Source: Caulobacter hibisci (GTDB taxonomy: Bacteria > Pseudomonadota > Alphaproteobacteria > Caulobacterales > Caulobacteraceae). From it: a stretch of DNA of 64,000 nt. Numbering within the stretch: the first letter of the stretch is position 1; each line of letters opens with the position of its first letter. The notes beneath the pieces are model-generated. The model had not been told where the DNA came from and did no database searches. It worked only from the letters and a program-made list of their open reading frames with translations. Positions 8,032 to 16,605 of the stretch are shown piece after piece. Made by a program: the position numbers and the translations under genes. Location: contig NZ_JADWOX010000004.1 in NCBI RefSeq assembly GCF_016135805.1, positions 124,001 through 188,000 on the forward strand, written 5' to 3'.

Positions 8032-9578
8032 CCCGCCCCGCCGTTTCCTCCCCCAACGGCGCGAAGGCGGGTCTGACGGCGTTCCTGTCGCGTGACCTGA
8101 CCGCTTCGATCGTCGTCTTCCTCGTGGCGATGCCCCTCTGCATGGGCATCGCCGTCGCCTCCGGCGTGCCGGCCGAGCGCGGCCTGATCACCGGCATCAT
8201 CGGCGGCATCGTCGTCGGCGCCCTGGCCGGCTCGCCCCTGCAGGTCAGCGGCCCCGCCGCCGGCCTCGCCGTCATCGTCTTCGAGATCGTCGCCAAGCAC
8301 GGCCTGTCGACCCTCGGGCCGATCCTGGTCCTGGCCGGTCTGGTCCAGCTGATCGCCGGCGCCCTCAAGATGGGCCAGTGGTTCCGCGCCATCTCTCCGG
8401 CCGTCGTCCACGGCATGCTGGCCGGCATCGGCGTGCTGATCGTCGCGGGCCAGCTGCACGTGCTGTTCGGCGACAAGCCGCGCGCCAACGGGCTTGAGAA
8501 CCTCCTGGCCATCCCGGGCGCGCTCGGCGGCCTTTCGGCCTCGACCTTCGGCGGCGCGGAAGCGGCCCTGCTGGTCGGCGTCGTCACCATCGGTTCGATC
8601 CTGCTGTGGGAAAAGATCCGCCCGGCCAAGCTGAAGCTGGTTCCCGGCGCCCTGCTGGGCGTGCTGGCCGGCACCTTCGTGGCCATGGGCTTTGGCCTCG
8701 ACGTCCAGAAGATCGCCGTGCCGGAATCGATCGCCGCGGCCATCGCCGTCCCCGGCCTGGGCGACTTCGCCAAGCTGATGGATCCGATGATCGTGCTGAC
8801 CGCCGTGGCGGTGGCCTTCATCGCCTCGGCCGAGACCCTGCTGTCGGCGGCCGCCGTCGACCGCATGCACGATGGTCCCCGCACCAAGTACAACAAGGAG
8901 CTGTTCGCCCAGGGCGTCGGCAACATGATGTGCGGCGCGGTCGGCGCCCTGCCGATGACCGGCGTGATCGTGCGCAGCTCGGCCAACGTCCAGGCCGGCG
9001 CGGTCACCCGCCTGTCGGCGATCATGCACGGCGTCTGGATCCTGGCCTTCGTGGCCTTGCTGCCCTTCGTCCTGCGCCAGGTGCCCAGCGCCGCCCTCGC
9101 CGGCGTTCTGGTGGTCACCGGCTGGAAGCTGGTCAGCCTCGACCACGTGCGTCACCTGTTTGCCCGCTACGGCCTGCTGCCGGCGCTGATCTGGGCCGCG
9201 ACCTTCGTCATGGTCGTCGCCACTGATCTGCTCACCGGCGTTCTGGTCGGCATGGCCCTGACCATCGTCGAGCTGCTGCCGAACCTGAAGCGCATGCGCC
9301 TCAAGGTCGCCCAGCGCGACCTCGGCGACCAGGACCAGGAGATCCGCCTGGAAGGCGCGGCGACCTTCGTGCAGCTGCCGAAGATCACCAAGGCCCTCGA
9401 CGCGGCTCCGGACGGCGGCGTCGTCCGCCTCGACACCCGGGCGCTGACCTGCCTCGACCACACCTGCACCGAGGTGCTCAGCGAGTGGGTCAAGAGCAAG
9501 GAACGCACCGGATCGAAGGTCGAACTGCCGGCCGCCTGCGTGTTCGGCGAACGCCTGCGCCCCGTCGGCGCCCACTGA
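8028..9578 (+). CDS. SulP-family anion transporter (likely bicarbonate)
   Basis: A 516-residue inner-membrane protein of the SulP/SLC26 family with ten or more hydrophobic segments. Family motifs near the N-terminus include VAMPLCMGIAVASGVPAERG and GSPLQVSGPAAGLAV. After about residue 430 there is a short STAS-like soluble tail (IRLEGAATFVQLPKI, then GGVVRLDTRALTCLDHTC). Translational coupling to a beta carbonic anhydrase (4-base overlap) points to bicarbonate as the substrate, as in similar operons elsewhere, rather than sulfate; this is an inference from context. A strong terminator follows at 9591-9627. Confidence 0.93.
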   Translation: MTRPAVSSPNGAKAGLTAFLSRDLTASIVVFLVAMPLCMGIAVASGVPAERGLITGIIGGIVVGALAGSPLQVSGPAAGLAVIVFEIVAKHGLSTLGPILVLAGLVQLIAGALKMGQWFRAISPAVVHGMLAGIGVLIVAGQLHVLFGDKPRANGLENLLAIPGALGGLSASTFGGAEAALLVGVVTIGSILLWEKIRPAKLKLVPGALLGVLAGTFVAMGFGLDVQKIAVPESIAAAIAVPGLGDFAKLMDPMIVLTAVAVAFIASAETLLSAAAVDRMHDGPRTKYNKELFAQGVGNMMCGAVGALPMTGVIVRSSANVQAGAVTRLSAIMHGVWILAFVALLPFVLRQVPSAALAGVLVVTGWKLVSLDHVRHLFARYGLLPALIWAATFVMVVATDLLTGVLVGMALTIVELLPNLKRMRLKVAQRDLGDQDQEIRLEGAATFVQLPKITKALDAAPDGGVVRLDTRALTCLDHTCTEVLSEWVKSKERTGSKVELPAACVFGERLRPVGAH

Positions 9579-9590
9579 CACTGCCCCGCC

Positions 9591-9627
9591 CCCGGGGACG
9601 CCGCGAGGCGTCCCCGGGTTCTTTTTT
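9591..9627 (+). terminator. rho-independent terminator of the carbonic anhydrase-SulP operon
   Basis: CCCGGGGACGCC (9591-9602), GCGA loop, then GGCGTCCCCGGG (9607-9618), followed by TTCTTTTTT. Twelve-base perfect stem with a T tract. Confidence 0.92.
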
Positions 9628-9654
9628 GAACGGAAGACCCCAGAGACACGACCG

Positions 9655-10044
9655 ATGAACAAGGCCCAGGAACGCGCCGCCGACATGGCGGCTCAAGTGC
9701 TTTGCGCTTACCTGAACCACAACGCCGTCTCGGCCGACGACCTGCCGGACCTCGCGGCCCGCACCTATGCGGCGCTGGAGGCCGTGCTCTCGACGCCCGC
9801 CGCGCCGGTCGAGCGCCCCAGCCCCGAGGCGATCGCCGCCAGCGTCAGCGACGACGCCATCGTCAGCTTCGAGAACGGCCGGCGGTACCGCTCGCTGAAG
9901 CGCCACCTCAACAGCCTGGGGCTCTCGGAAGAGGAATATCGCGCCAAGTGGGGCCTGCCCGAAGACTATCCGCTGATCGCCGCCAGCTTCTCGGACCTGC
10001 GCTCCACCGCCGCCCGCGCCGCCCGGTTCGGCGCGCGGGGCTGA
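9655..10044 (+). CDS. MucR/Ros-family regulator lacking the zinc cysteines
   Basis: A 129-residue MucR-type protein. The C-terminal DNA-binding region is recognisable from RSLKRHLNSLGLSEEEYRAK, WGLPEDYPLIA and SDLRSTAARAARFG. MucR/Ros proteins normally coordinate zinc with Cys-X2-Cys and two His. Here the Cys positions are replaced (DDAIVSFENGRRYRSLKRHL) and only the His of LKRHL remains. Some MucR paralogues are known to fold without zinc, so it may still bind DNA, but the loss is clear. In alphaproteobacteria this family controls surface polysaccharide and cell-cycle genes. It is a single gene flanked by terminators on both sides. Confidence 0.88.
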   Translation: MNKAQERAADMAAQVLCAYLNHNAVSADDLPDLAARTYAALEAVLSTPAAPVERPSPEAIAASVSDDAIVSFENGRRYRSLKRHLNSLGLSEEEYRAKWGLPEDYPLIAASFSDLRSTAARAARFGARG

Positions 10045-10051
10045 CCCAGTG

Positions 10052-10082
10052 AAAAAGGCCCGCCGATCTGGCGGGCCTTTTT
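10052..10082. terminator. bidirectional rho-independent terminator
   Basis: AAAAAGGCCCGCC (10052-10064), loop GATCT, GGCGGGCCTTTTT (10070-10082). The perfect 13-base stem has an A run before and a T run after, so it can stop both the MucR-like gene and the convergent glyoxalase gene, whose stop is at 10088. Confidence 0.93.
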
Positions 10083-10087
10083 CGCGT

Positions 10088-10525
10088 CTACCAGGCGCCG
10101 GTGTTGGGCATCGAGGCCCAGGGCTCGGCGGGCGGCAGGCTGCCGTCCTGCAGCAGCTCCACCGAGATGCCGTCGGGCGAGCGGACGAAGGCCATGTGAC
10201 CGTCGCGCGGCGGACGGTTGATGACCACGCCCAGGTCGGCCAGCCGCTGGCAGGTCTCGTAGATGTCGTCGACCCGGTAGGCCAGGTGACCGAAGTTGCG
10301 GCCGCCCTGATAGTCTTCCGGGTCCCAGTTGAAGGTCAGCTCGACCAGCGGCGCCTTGCGCTCCCTGGCCAGTTCCACGTCCTCCGGCGCGGCGAGGAAG
10401 ACCAGGGTGAACCGGCCCTTGTCGTTCTCCATCCGGTACATTTCCTGAAGGCCCAGGCCTTCGCAGTAGAAGCGCAGCGAGGCGTCGAGATCCCTCACGC
10501 GGACCATGGTGTGCAGATAGCGCAA
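10088..10525 (-). CDS. gloA: lactoylglutathione lyase (glyoxalase I)
   Basis: A 145-residue glyoxalase I converting the methylglyoxal-glutathione hemithioacetal to S-lactoylglutathione. The four metal ligands expected for the family are present: His5 (RYLHTMVRV), Glu62 (PLVELTFNW), His80 (NFGHLAYRV) and Glu123 (GISVELLQDG). The glutathione-side motif RFYCEGLGL is also present. The length fits the short, nickel-type bacterial enzymes. It lies downstream of the Atm1-like exporter on the same strand with a ~40-base gap and converges on the MucR-like gene through a shared terminator. Confidence 0.94.
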   Translation of the reverse strand: MRYLHTMVRVRDLDASLRFYCEGLGLQEMYRMENDKGRFTLVFLAAPEDVELARERKAPLVELTFNWDPEDYQGGRNFGHLAYRVDDIYETCQRLADLGVVINRPPRDGHMAFVRSPDGISVELLQDGSLPPAEPWASMPNTGAW

Positions 10526-10567
10526 GGGGGCCTCCTGGTGTTGCGAAGCGCCGATATAGCCGATCGA

Positions 10568-12421
10568 CTAAGCCGTCGCGACCTTGCCGCGCGTCTGGCG
10601 ACGCCACAGGGCCGCGTACTCGCCGTCCGCCGCCAGCAGGGCCGCGTGCGGACCGCGCTCGACCACCTTGCCCCGGCGCAGGACGATGATCTCGTCGGCG
10701 TCGGCGATGGTCGACAGCCGGTGGGCCACGACCAGGGTCGTGCGCCCTTCCCGGGCCTTGCGCAGCGTCGCCTGGATCGCCGCCTCGGTGCGGCTGTCCA
10801 GGGCGCTGGTGGCCTCGTCGAGGATCAGCACGCGCGGATCGGCCAGCAGCGCCCGGGCGATGCCCACCCGCTGGCGCTCGCCGCCCGACAGCTTCAGGCC
10901 CCGCTCGCCGACCTTGGTGGCCATGCCTTCCGGCAGATTGCCGATGAAGTCGCCAAGTTCCGCCCACCGCGCGGCGCCCCAGACCTCGTCCTCGGTCGCA
11001 TCGGGACGACCGAAGGCGATGTTGGCCGCGATCGTGTCGTTGAACAGAGCCACGTCCTGCGGCACCAGCGCCACCGCCCGCCGCAGCGAGGCCTGGGTCA
11101 GGGCCTTCAGGTCATGGCCGTCCAGCGTCACCCGGCCGGCCTGCGGGTCGATCATCCGCAGGGCCAGGCGCACCAGCGTGGTCTTGCCGGCGCCCGACGG
11201 GCCGACGATGGCCACGGTCTGGCCGGGCTGGGCCGCGAAACTTACCTCCGCCAGGCCGTCCGAACGCGCGCCGTGACGGAACGAGACGCCTTCGAAGGTC
11301 ACCGCCCCGCCGCGCCGGTCGCCGGTCGGGGGCAGGTCGAGGGCGTCGGGCGCATCGACCACGTCGCCGCTGTGCTGGCGCAGCTCCATCATCGATTCCA
11401 TGTCGATGAACGACTGGCGGATCTCGCGATAGGCAAAGCCCAGGAAGTTCAGCGGCTGGTACAGATTGACCAGGATCAGCACCACGGCGGTGATGTCGCC
11501 AGGCCCGATGCGGCCGGCAGCGGCCTCCGAGCCGGCCAGCACGGCCATCACCGCCAGGCCCAGGCTCATGATCAGCGACTGGACGACGTTGAGCAGCGAC
11601 AGCGAGTTGGTCGCCTTGATCTGCGCTGCGCCATAGGTCGTCAGGGCCTGCTCATAGGCGCCGACGGCCCGAGCCTCGGCCCCGAAGGTCTTGACGGTCT
11701 CGTAGTTCAGCAGGGCGTCGACGGCGCGGCCGGCGGCTTCCGCGTCGGCCTCGTTCAGCTCGCGGCGATGGCCGATCCGCCAGTTGGAGATCGAGAAGGT
11801 CAGCACGCCGTAGATCACGACGGTGACGATCGCCGTCGCCGCGAACCGCCAGTCATAGGCCCGGGCCAGCACGGCGGCCGCCAGAACCAGCTCGACCAGG
11901 GTCGGGGCGATGTTGAACACCAGGCCCCGGATCAGGAAGTCCATGGCCCGCGCCCCGCGGTCGATGGTCCGCGACAGAGCGCCCGTACGTTTCGTCTGGT
12001 GGAAGTCGATCGACAGCGACAGGGCGTGGGCGAAGGTCTCGGTCGCCGCCCGGTTCTGGGCGGCCTGGGCGACGGGCGTGAACACCGCGTCACGGGCCTG
12101 GGGCGCAGCGGCGGCGATGAAGCGCACGCCGGCCCAGCCGAGCGCCAAGGCGCCGAACGACAAGGTCACCTGCGTCGCCGCGCCCTGTCCGGCGGTCAGC
12201 CGGTTGACGGCCGCGCCCAGCAGCAGCGGCGCGGCTACACCCAGGGCCTTGCCGACGAAGGTCAGGGTCAGGGCGGCGATCAGGCGCCAGGTCAGGCCCG
12301 GGGCCTTGGAGCGCAGGACCAGGCGCAGGAGCTCGGCCAGGGCGGCCCAGCCGGATACCGGCTTCACGGGCTCCGGCGCGGTCCGGGCCTGGTCGCGGCC
12401 CGCCGATGAGAAACCCCTCAC
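10568..12421 (-). CDS. Atm1/HMT1-type ABC exporter (fused permease-ATPase)
   Basis: A 617-residue half-transporter: six transmembrane helices (about 35-340) followed by an ATPase domain. Walker A GPSGAGKTTLV is near residue 405, the signature LSGGERQRVGIARA near 512, Walker B VLILDEATSALDS near 532, and the switch His in VVAHRLSTI. Features in the membrane domain (FHQTKRTGALSRTIDRGARA, NYETVKTFGAE) are those of the Atm1 family, which exports glutathione-linked or metal-glutathione compounds. The start is a GTG at 12421 overlapping the upstream lipoprotein stop by four bases, so the two are coupled. Confidence 0.94.
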   Translation of the reverse strand: MRGFSSAGRDQARTAPEPVKPVSGWAALAELLRLVLRSKAPGLTWRLIAALTLTFVGKALGVAAPLLLGAAVNRLTAGQGAATQVTLSFGALALGWAGVRFIAAAAPQARDAVFTPVAQAAQNRAATETFAHALSLSIDFHQTKRTGALSRTIDRGARAMDFLIRGLVFNIAPTLVELVLAAAVLARAYDWRFAATAIVTVVIYGVLTFSISNWRIGHRRELNEADAEAAGRAVDALLNYETVKTFGAEARAVGAYEQALTTYGAAQIKATNSLSLLNVVQSLIMSLGLAVMAVLAGSEAAAGRIGPGDITAVVLILVNLYQPLNFLGFAYREIRQSFIDMESMMELRQHSGDVVDAPDALDLPPTGDRRGGAVTFEGVSFRHGARSDGLAEVSFAAQPGQTVAIVGPSGAGKTTLVRLALRMIDPQAGRVTLDGHDLKALTQASLRRAVALVPQDVALFNDTIAANIAFGRPDATEDEVWGAARWAELGDFIGNLPEGMATKVGERGLKLSGGERQRVGIARALLADPRVLILDEATSALDSRTEAAIQATLRKAREGRTTLVVAHRLSTIADADEIIVLRRGKVVERGPHAALLAADGEYAALWRRQTRGKVATA

Positions 12422-13239
12422 GAGGCCGCTCCGGGCGCGAACAGCATCGTGGTCTGCAGGCCGCCCCCCGGCGTCATCCAGTCGGCTCGCCAGCCGCCCT
12501 CGAAAGGCGCGGCGCGCAAGGGGCCGGCGGTCAGGGCCGGCGGCGGCGACACGTCCAGGCGCACGAGATGCTCGCCGCCCTCCCCCGCCACCTGCACGGT
12601 GTGCGAGCCCGCGCCCAGCGGCTGGGTCAGCGACAGGCTGAAGCGTCCCTGGGCGTCGACCTTGCCCTCGGCCTGGGTGGCGCGATCGACACGGACGCCG
12701 AAGCCGGCGCCGGGCCGGCCGACGCCGGAAATCACCGCGCCGCCCTCGCGGTCATAGTCGATGGCCAGGACGCGCGGAGAATCGGACGGTCCCGACAGCG
12801 GCTCCGAACCGCCTCCGGCCCGCAGCAGGGCGACCGAGCCTTCGGGGGCGACGAACAGGTAGCCCTCGGCCTGGACGGTGCGTCCCTCGCGGGTCATCGA
12901 CAGGCCAAACAGCCGAGGCTCTGCCGCGCCGGGCACGACGACGCGCCACAGGCCCGCGGCGTCAGCCTCGACGCTGACCGCCTGGCCGGTGGGCGAGCCC
13001 AAGCGAACGGAAGCGCCGGGAGCAGCCGAGCCGGACAGGGCCAGGCCGCCGGCCTGGATCGCGGCGGTGACCACCTTGGGCGCCGCCAGATAGGCCGCTT
13101 CCGGGTCGCGCGCCGGTTGGGCCGCCGGCGCTTCCTGGCCCCAATTGCGCCGGCCGGCGTCGCCGCAGCCGGCCAGGGTCGCAACGACGGCCAGGGCCAG
13201 GGGCCATGCCTTGAAACCAGCCTCGCGAATCCCGATCAT
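12418..13239 (-). CDS. lipoprotein of unknown function
   Basis: A 273-residue protein with a lipoprotein signal peptide and lipobox LAGC (modified Cys25). The mature part is rich in Gly, Ala, Ser and short beta-strand-like segments. It looks like repeated Ig-like or carboxypeptidase-regulatory-like modules: GLALSGSAAPGASVRLGSP near the start and GVGRPGAGFGVRVDRATQAE later, each followed by a DAxGxW/F turn (DAAGLWRV and DAQGRFSLSL). This pair suggests two tandem beta domains. It is coupled by overlap to the Atm1-like exporter, but a joint function is not known. Confidence 0.8.
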   Translation of the reverse strand: MIGIREAGFKAWPLALAVVATLAGCGDAGRRNWGQEAPAAQPARDPEAAYLAAPKVVTAAIQAGGLALSGSAAPGASVRLGSPTGQAVSVEADAAGLWRVVVPGAAEPRLFGLSMTREGRTVQAEGYLFVAPEGSVALLRAGGGSEPLSGPSDSPRVLAIDYDREGGAVISGVGRPGAGFGVRVDRATQAEGKVDAQGRFSLSLTQPLGAGSHTVQVAGEGGEHLVRLDVSPPPALTAGPLRAAPFEGGWRADWMTPGGGLQTTMLFAPGAAS

Positions 13240-13345
13240 GCGCCTTCCAAATCCTGGCGCCGATCGCTACGACCGACGCCTGAAACACGATGGCGCGCCG
13301 TTCCCGACGGGAGCCGCGCCTTTTCTTTTGCTGGAGTGGACGACG

Positions 13346-13951
13346 ATGCCCGACCTGTCTAGCCGCCTGGGATCGGTCTGCGTCTATTGCGGCTCTTCCA
13401 ACGCGGCCGATCCGAGCTATCTGCAGGCCGCCTACGACATCGGCGGCGACTTCGCGCGGGCCGGGCTGAAGCTGGTCTATGGCGGCGGCGGCGTCGGCCT
13501 GATGGGCGCGGCCGCCCGTGGCGCGCACGAGGCCGGGGGCAAGGTGCTGGGCATCATCCCGGAATTCCTGCGCGGCCGCGAGCAGCCCTTCGACGACGTC
13601 GAGACGGTGATCGTTACCTCGATGCACGAACGCAAGATGCTGATGTTCGAGCGCTCGGACGCCTTCGTCGTGCTGCCCGGCGGCATCGGCACCCTGGAGG
13701 AGATCATCGAGCTGCTGTCCTGGCGGCGCCTGGACCTGCACCGCAAGCCGATCGTCTTCCACAACCCGGAAGGCTTCTGGGACCCGCTGTTCGCCCTGCT
13801 TCACCACACGATCGAGCGCGGCCTGACGCCTCCGGCTCTGGCCAACGCCTGGGTGTCGGTCGTCGACGCCGCCGACGTCACGCCGGCCTTGCTGGCCTGG
13901 GGGTTGGACGTCGATCGCGACCACGAGATCGACGTTCGCCGGTTGACTTAG
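13346..13951 (+). CDS. LOG-family protein (TIGR00730)
   Basis: A 201-residue LOG-type nucleotide-binding protein. The Rossmann-like N-terminus (VCVYCGSSN), the GGGGVGLMG loop, and the family signature with catalytic Arg and Glu (MHERKMLMFERSDAFVVLPG, then GIGTLEE) are all clear. Plant LOG proteins release cytokinin bases from the riboside monophosphate; bacterial homologues hydrolyse nucleoside monophosphates such as AMP at the N-glycosidic bond. The ATG at 13346 has GGAG ten bases upstream; further upstream codons have no ribosome binding site. Confidence 0.93.
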   Translation: MPDLSSRLGSVCVYCGSSNAADPSYLQAAYDIGGDFARAGLKLVYGGGGVGLMGAAARGAHEAGGKVLGIIPEFLRGREQPFDDVETVIVTSMHERKMLMFERSDAFVVLPGGIGTLEEIIELLSWRRLDLHRKPIVFHNPEGFWDPLFALLHHTIERGLTPPALANAWVSVVDAADVTPALLAWGLDVDRDHEIDVRRLT

Positions 13952-14013
13952 TTTTCAATCACAACGAACAATGTGATCAGCGTCCACCTACAACTAGGAC
14001 GCGGGGATAGGAG

Positions 14014-14325
14014 ATGTCCATGCGTATGCTTCTGCTCGGCGGTTTCGCCGCAGCTTCGCTTGTCGGCGCGGCCCAGGCCGCGACTTCGGAAGGCGCCATG
14101 CTCGTGCTGAAGGCGCCGCCGGCCAAGGCCGAGGTCATTCAGGACGGCGCCATGTGGCGCTGCACCGGCACGGTCTGCAAGGCGCCGGCGGTCAAGGCCA
14201 TGCCGGCCGGCCGCAGCTGCCGCAAGATCGTCGCCGAACTGGGGGCCGTGTCGGCCTTCACCTGGCGCGGCGAGGCGCTCGACGCCGCCGGCATCGACGA
14301 CTGCAACACGGCCGCCAAGCCGTAA
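14014..14325 (+). CDS. small exported Cys-containing protein
   Basis: A 103-residue protein with a signal peptide cleaved after AQA. The mature part has a spaced cysteine pattern: MWRCTGTVCKAP, then RSCRKI, and DDCNTA near the end. Four cysteines in an exported protein suggest two disulfides. I do not recognise a named domain. A terminator follows at 14351-14382, so the gene is probably transcribed alone. Confidence 0.8.
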   Translation: MSMRMLLLGGFAAASLVGAAQAATSEGAMLVLKAPPAKAEVIQDGAMWRCTGTVCKAPAVKAMPAGRSCRKIVAELGAVSAFTWRGEALDAAGIDDCNTAAKP

Positions 14326-14350
14326 GCGTCTTCGACACCGTCGAATTTCA

Positions 14351-14382
14351 CGCCATCCCGGTTCGGCCGGGATGGCGTTTTT
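14351..14382 (+). terminator. rho-independent terminator
   Basis: CGCCATCCCG (14351-14360), loop GTTCGGC, CGGGATGGCG (14368-14377), then TTTTTC. It sits 25 bases after the stop of the small exported protein. Confidence 0.9.
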
Positions 14383-14403
14383 CTTGGGATGACGCTGTAA
14401 GCG

Positions 14404-14529
14404 CTACTTCCTGTCCGAGGTCTTGGAGGGCCGCTGGGGCGGCTTGGAGGTTCCGGACCGGGGCCCGACCAGCATCCCGCCCATCAGGGCGAAGGACAGC
14501 ATGGCGTGGTTCATCTTCGTCACATTCAT
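14404..14529 (-). CDS. 41-residue small hydrophobic protein
   Basis: A short frame with a good ribosome binding site (AAGGAGA upstream of the ATG at 14529). It encodes MNVTKMNHAMLSFALMGGML followed by VGPRSGTSKPPQRPSKTSDR and a final Lys. The N-terminal hydrophobic stretch (about 9-21) could be a membrane anchor or short signal sequence, followed by a basic, Pro/Ser-rich tail. No homologue is known to me. Support comes only from the ribosome binding site and the plausible membrane-protein layout, so it is tentative. Confidence 0.5.
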   Translation of the reverse strand: MNVTKMNHAMLSFALMGGMLVGPRSGTSKPPQRPSKTSDRK

Positions 14530-14793
14530 GGCGGCGTCTCCTTGACCAGCCCGGAGCACCGGAGGGCGCTCCACTTGTTACGGGACCGGTCGGCAGACCG
14601 GCCCAGCCAGAAAGAGACGCGCGCGGCTTACAGGGGCTCGCACCCTCCTAGTCGTCAGCGCGTCACGGGCGAGCATGCGCCAGAGCTCGCCCATGACAAG
14701 CAAAATATTCCGGGTTCGGATGATATCCGTATGCGGAAAAGCAGCGGGCGGGCCCCTTATCCATGCCTGCGAATATTATCCGCCGACGAATGA

Positions 14794-15192
14794 TTAGTGC
14801 AAAGTCGCGCCTTCTCGGTCGGCCATTTCGTGGGTGACGGCTTGGCTCACGGCGTCCGGCTTGCCGGCGGCGGCGATGATGTTGGCCGCGGCCCGCAGCA
14901 TGACCGGTTCGATGCGGTCGGCCTCGCAGCCGACTAGTTCGGCGGCCAGTTCCGGCAGGTCGGCGCACAGGCGCAACTGGCCCGCGATCCGTTGCAGGGC
15001 GTAGTTTTCCTCGAGGCCCGGGTCGTTGGCGACCACGCCGACCAGCAGCGACAGGGCGGTTTCCAGCTTGTCGGCGCGCGCCTTGGCCTCGCGGGCCTGG
15101 TCGAGCAGCAGGCGGGCGCTGGAGTCCATGGCCTCCAGCGTGTCGGCCAGCTTTTCCGGGGAGAGACCTTGAAGGGCTTCGGGGCGGAGCAT
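14794..15192 (-). CDS. hypothetical helical cytoplasmic protein
   Basis: A protein of about 132 residues if it starts at the ATG at 15192 (MLRPEALQGLSPEKLADTLE). In-frame GTG codons at 15195 and 15201 are alternatives, and the frame is open further upstream but without protein-like composition. The sequence is mostly helical, Leu/Ala/Glu-rich and without membrane segments or a signal peptide. No domain is recognised. It lies downstream of the acyl-CoA dehydrogenase at 15350 on the same strand. Confidence 0.6.
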   Translation of the reverse strand: MLRPEALQGLSPEKLADTLEAMDSSARLLLDQAREAKARADKLETALSLLVGVVANDPGLEENYALQRIAGQLRLCADLPELAAELVGCEADRIEPVMLRAAANIIAAAGKPDAVSQAVTHEMADREGATLH

Positions 15193-15349
15193 CACATTCA
15201 CCGTGCAGTCAATCGGGTGTTCTGCTGCGTTGAACGGTCGCACCCTGCCCGACGGGGCGGTGAAAATGGCGGCTTCAGCAAAAAGGCCGCCCGCGTCGGC
15301 ATGACGCAGGCGGTCTCCTCGGGAAAACCGCGTCGTGCCGTAGGTGGCG

Positions 15350-16495
15350 TCAGGCCGCCGCGCCGAACGACAGGCCTTCATAGCGGCGCAGGTGATGGTC
15401 GACCGAGCCGAACAGCCCCTCGATGATCGTGCCGCGCTTGAAGTAGTGGCCTATGGCCAGCTCGTCGGTCATGCCCATGCCGCCATGGATCTGGATGGCG
15501 TTCTGGCCGACGAACTTGAGGGCCCGGCCGATGCGAACCTTGGCGGCCGAGACGGCCTTGGCGCGCTCGGCGTCGCTCTCGTCGAGCTTGATGGTGGCCA
15601 TGTAGGTCATCGACACCGACTGCTCGAGCTCGATGAACATGTCGACCATGCGGTGCTGCAGCACCTGGAAGTCGGCGATGGCGCGGCCGAACTGCTTGCG
15701 TTGCTTGGCGTAGTCCAGCGTGCCCTCGTGCAGCTTGCGCAGCACGCCCACGCCCTCGGCCAGGCTGGCGGCGGTGGCCTCGTCGATCACCTTCTCAACC
15801 AGCGGCAGGCCGCCGCCTTCATGGCCGATCAGGGCGTCGGCGGGAATCGAAACGTTCTCGAAATAGACTTCCGAGGCGCGGCCGCCATCGACGGTCGGGT
15901 AGTCGCGGGTTACGACGCCCGGCAGGCTCTTGTCGATCAGGAACACCGACACGCCCGAGGCCTCGCGCTGGCTTCCGCCGGTGCGGGCGGTGACGATCAG
16001 GTGGCTGGCGAACGGCGCGCCGACCACCACGGCCTTGTGGCCGTTCAGGACCCAGCCCGAACCGTCCTTCTTGGCGGTCGTCTTCAGGTCGCTCCAGGTG
16101 TAGCGGCCCTGCGGCTCGGCATAGGCAAAGGCGATGGTCGTGGTTCCGGCCACGATTCCTTCGATTACCGTGGCGGCATTGGCGTGGCCGGAGTGCTTGA
16201 GGAAGCCGCCGCCGATCACGACCGTGCCCAGATAGGGCTCGATGACCAGCGCTTTGCCGAACTCTTCCATGATGATCATGTTGTCGATCGCGCCACCGCC
16301 CAGGCCGCCCAGCTCTTCGCTGAACGAAGCGCCCAGGATGCCCAGCTCCTCGGCGAAGGCCTGCCAGTAGTCGGCGCGCCAGCCGCTGTCGGAACCGACG
16401 ATCTTGCGACGGGTCTCGAAGTCATACTTGTCCTGCAGGAAGCTCGCGACCGTGTCGCGGACCATCGACTGCTCTTCGGTGAAGTTGAAATCCAT
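15350..16495 (-). CDS. acyl-CoA dehydrogenase family protein, second of a pair
   Basis: A 381-residue acyl-CoA dehydrogenase homologue ([20 protein letters not shown]...). The middle beta domain and the C-terminal helical domain ([20 protein letters not shown], then [18 protein letters not shown]) are present. It ends [12 protein letters not shown] rather than with the usual SNEIQR-type finish. It lies about 110 bases downstream of another acyl-CoA dehydrogenase on the same strand. Adjacent pairs with one atypical subunit are known to form mixed alpha2beta2 enzymes, for example in actinobacterial steroid side-chain degradation. A mixed enzyme here is an inference. Confidence 0.92.
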   Translation of the reverse strand: MDFNFTEEQSMVRDTVASFLQDKYDFETRRKIVGSDSGWRADYWQAFAEELGILGASFSEELGGLGGGAIDNMIIMEEFGKALVIEPYLGTVVIGGGFLKHSGHANAATVIEGIVAGTTTIAFAYAEPQGRYTWSDLKTTAKKDGSGWVLNGHKAVVVGAPFASHLIVTARTGGSQREASGVSVFLIDKSLPGVVTRDYPTVDGGRASEVYFENVSIPADALIGHEGGGLPLVEKVIDEATAASLAEGVGVLRKLHEGTLDYAKQRKQFGRAIADFQVLQHRMVDMFIELEQSVSMTYMATIKLDESDAERAKAVSAAKVRIGRALKFVGQNAIQIHGGMGMTDELAIGHYFKRGTIIEGLFGSVDHHLRRYEGLSFGAAA

Positions 16496-16605
16496 CCCTG
16501 AAGTCCCTTGTTCTTAAAGCTCCGAGGCCGCGTTCCGCCGGGCCTGCCAGGAGCGTCGTTGATCGAATTGCGAAGCCCCTCCCCGTTTCCGGGGAGGGAA
16601 AGACA

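Noticed and set aside
7914..9686. Long minus-strand open frame opposite the SulP gene
   Set aside because: The SulP transporter on the plus strand is certain. The antisense translation is His/Gln/Asp/Gly-rich low-complexity sequence.
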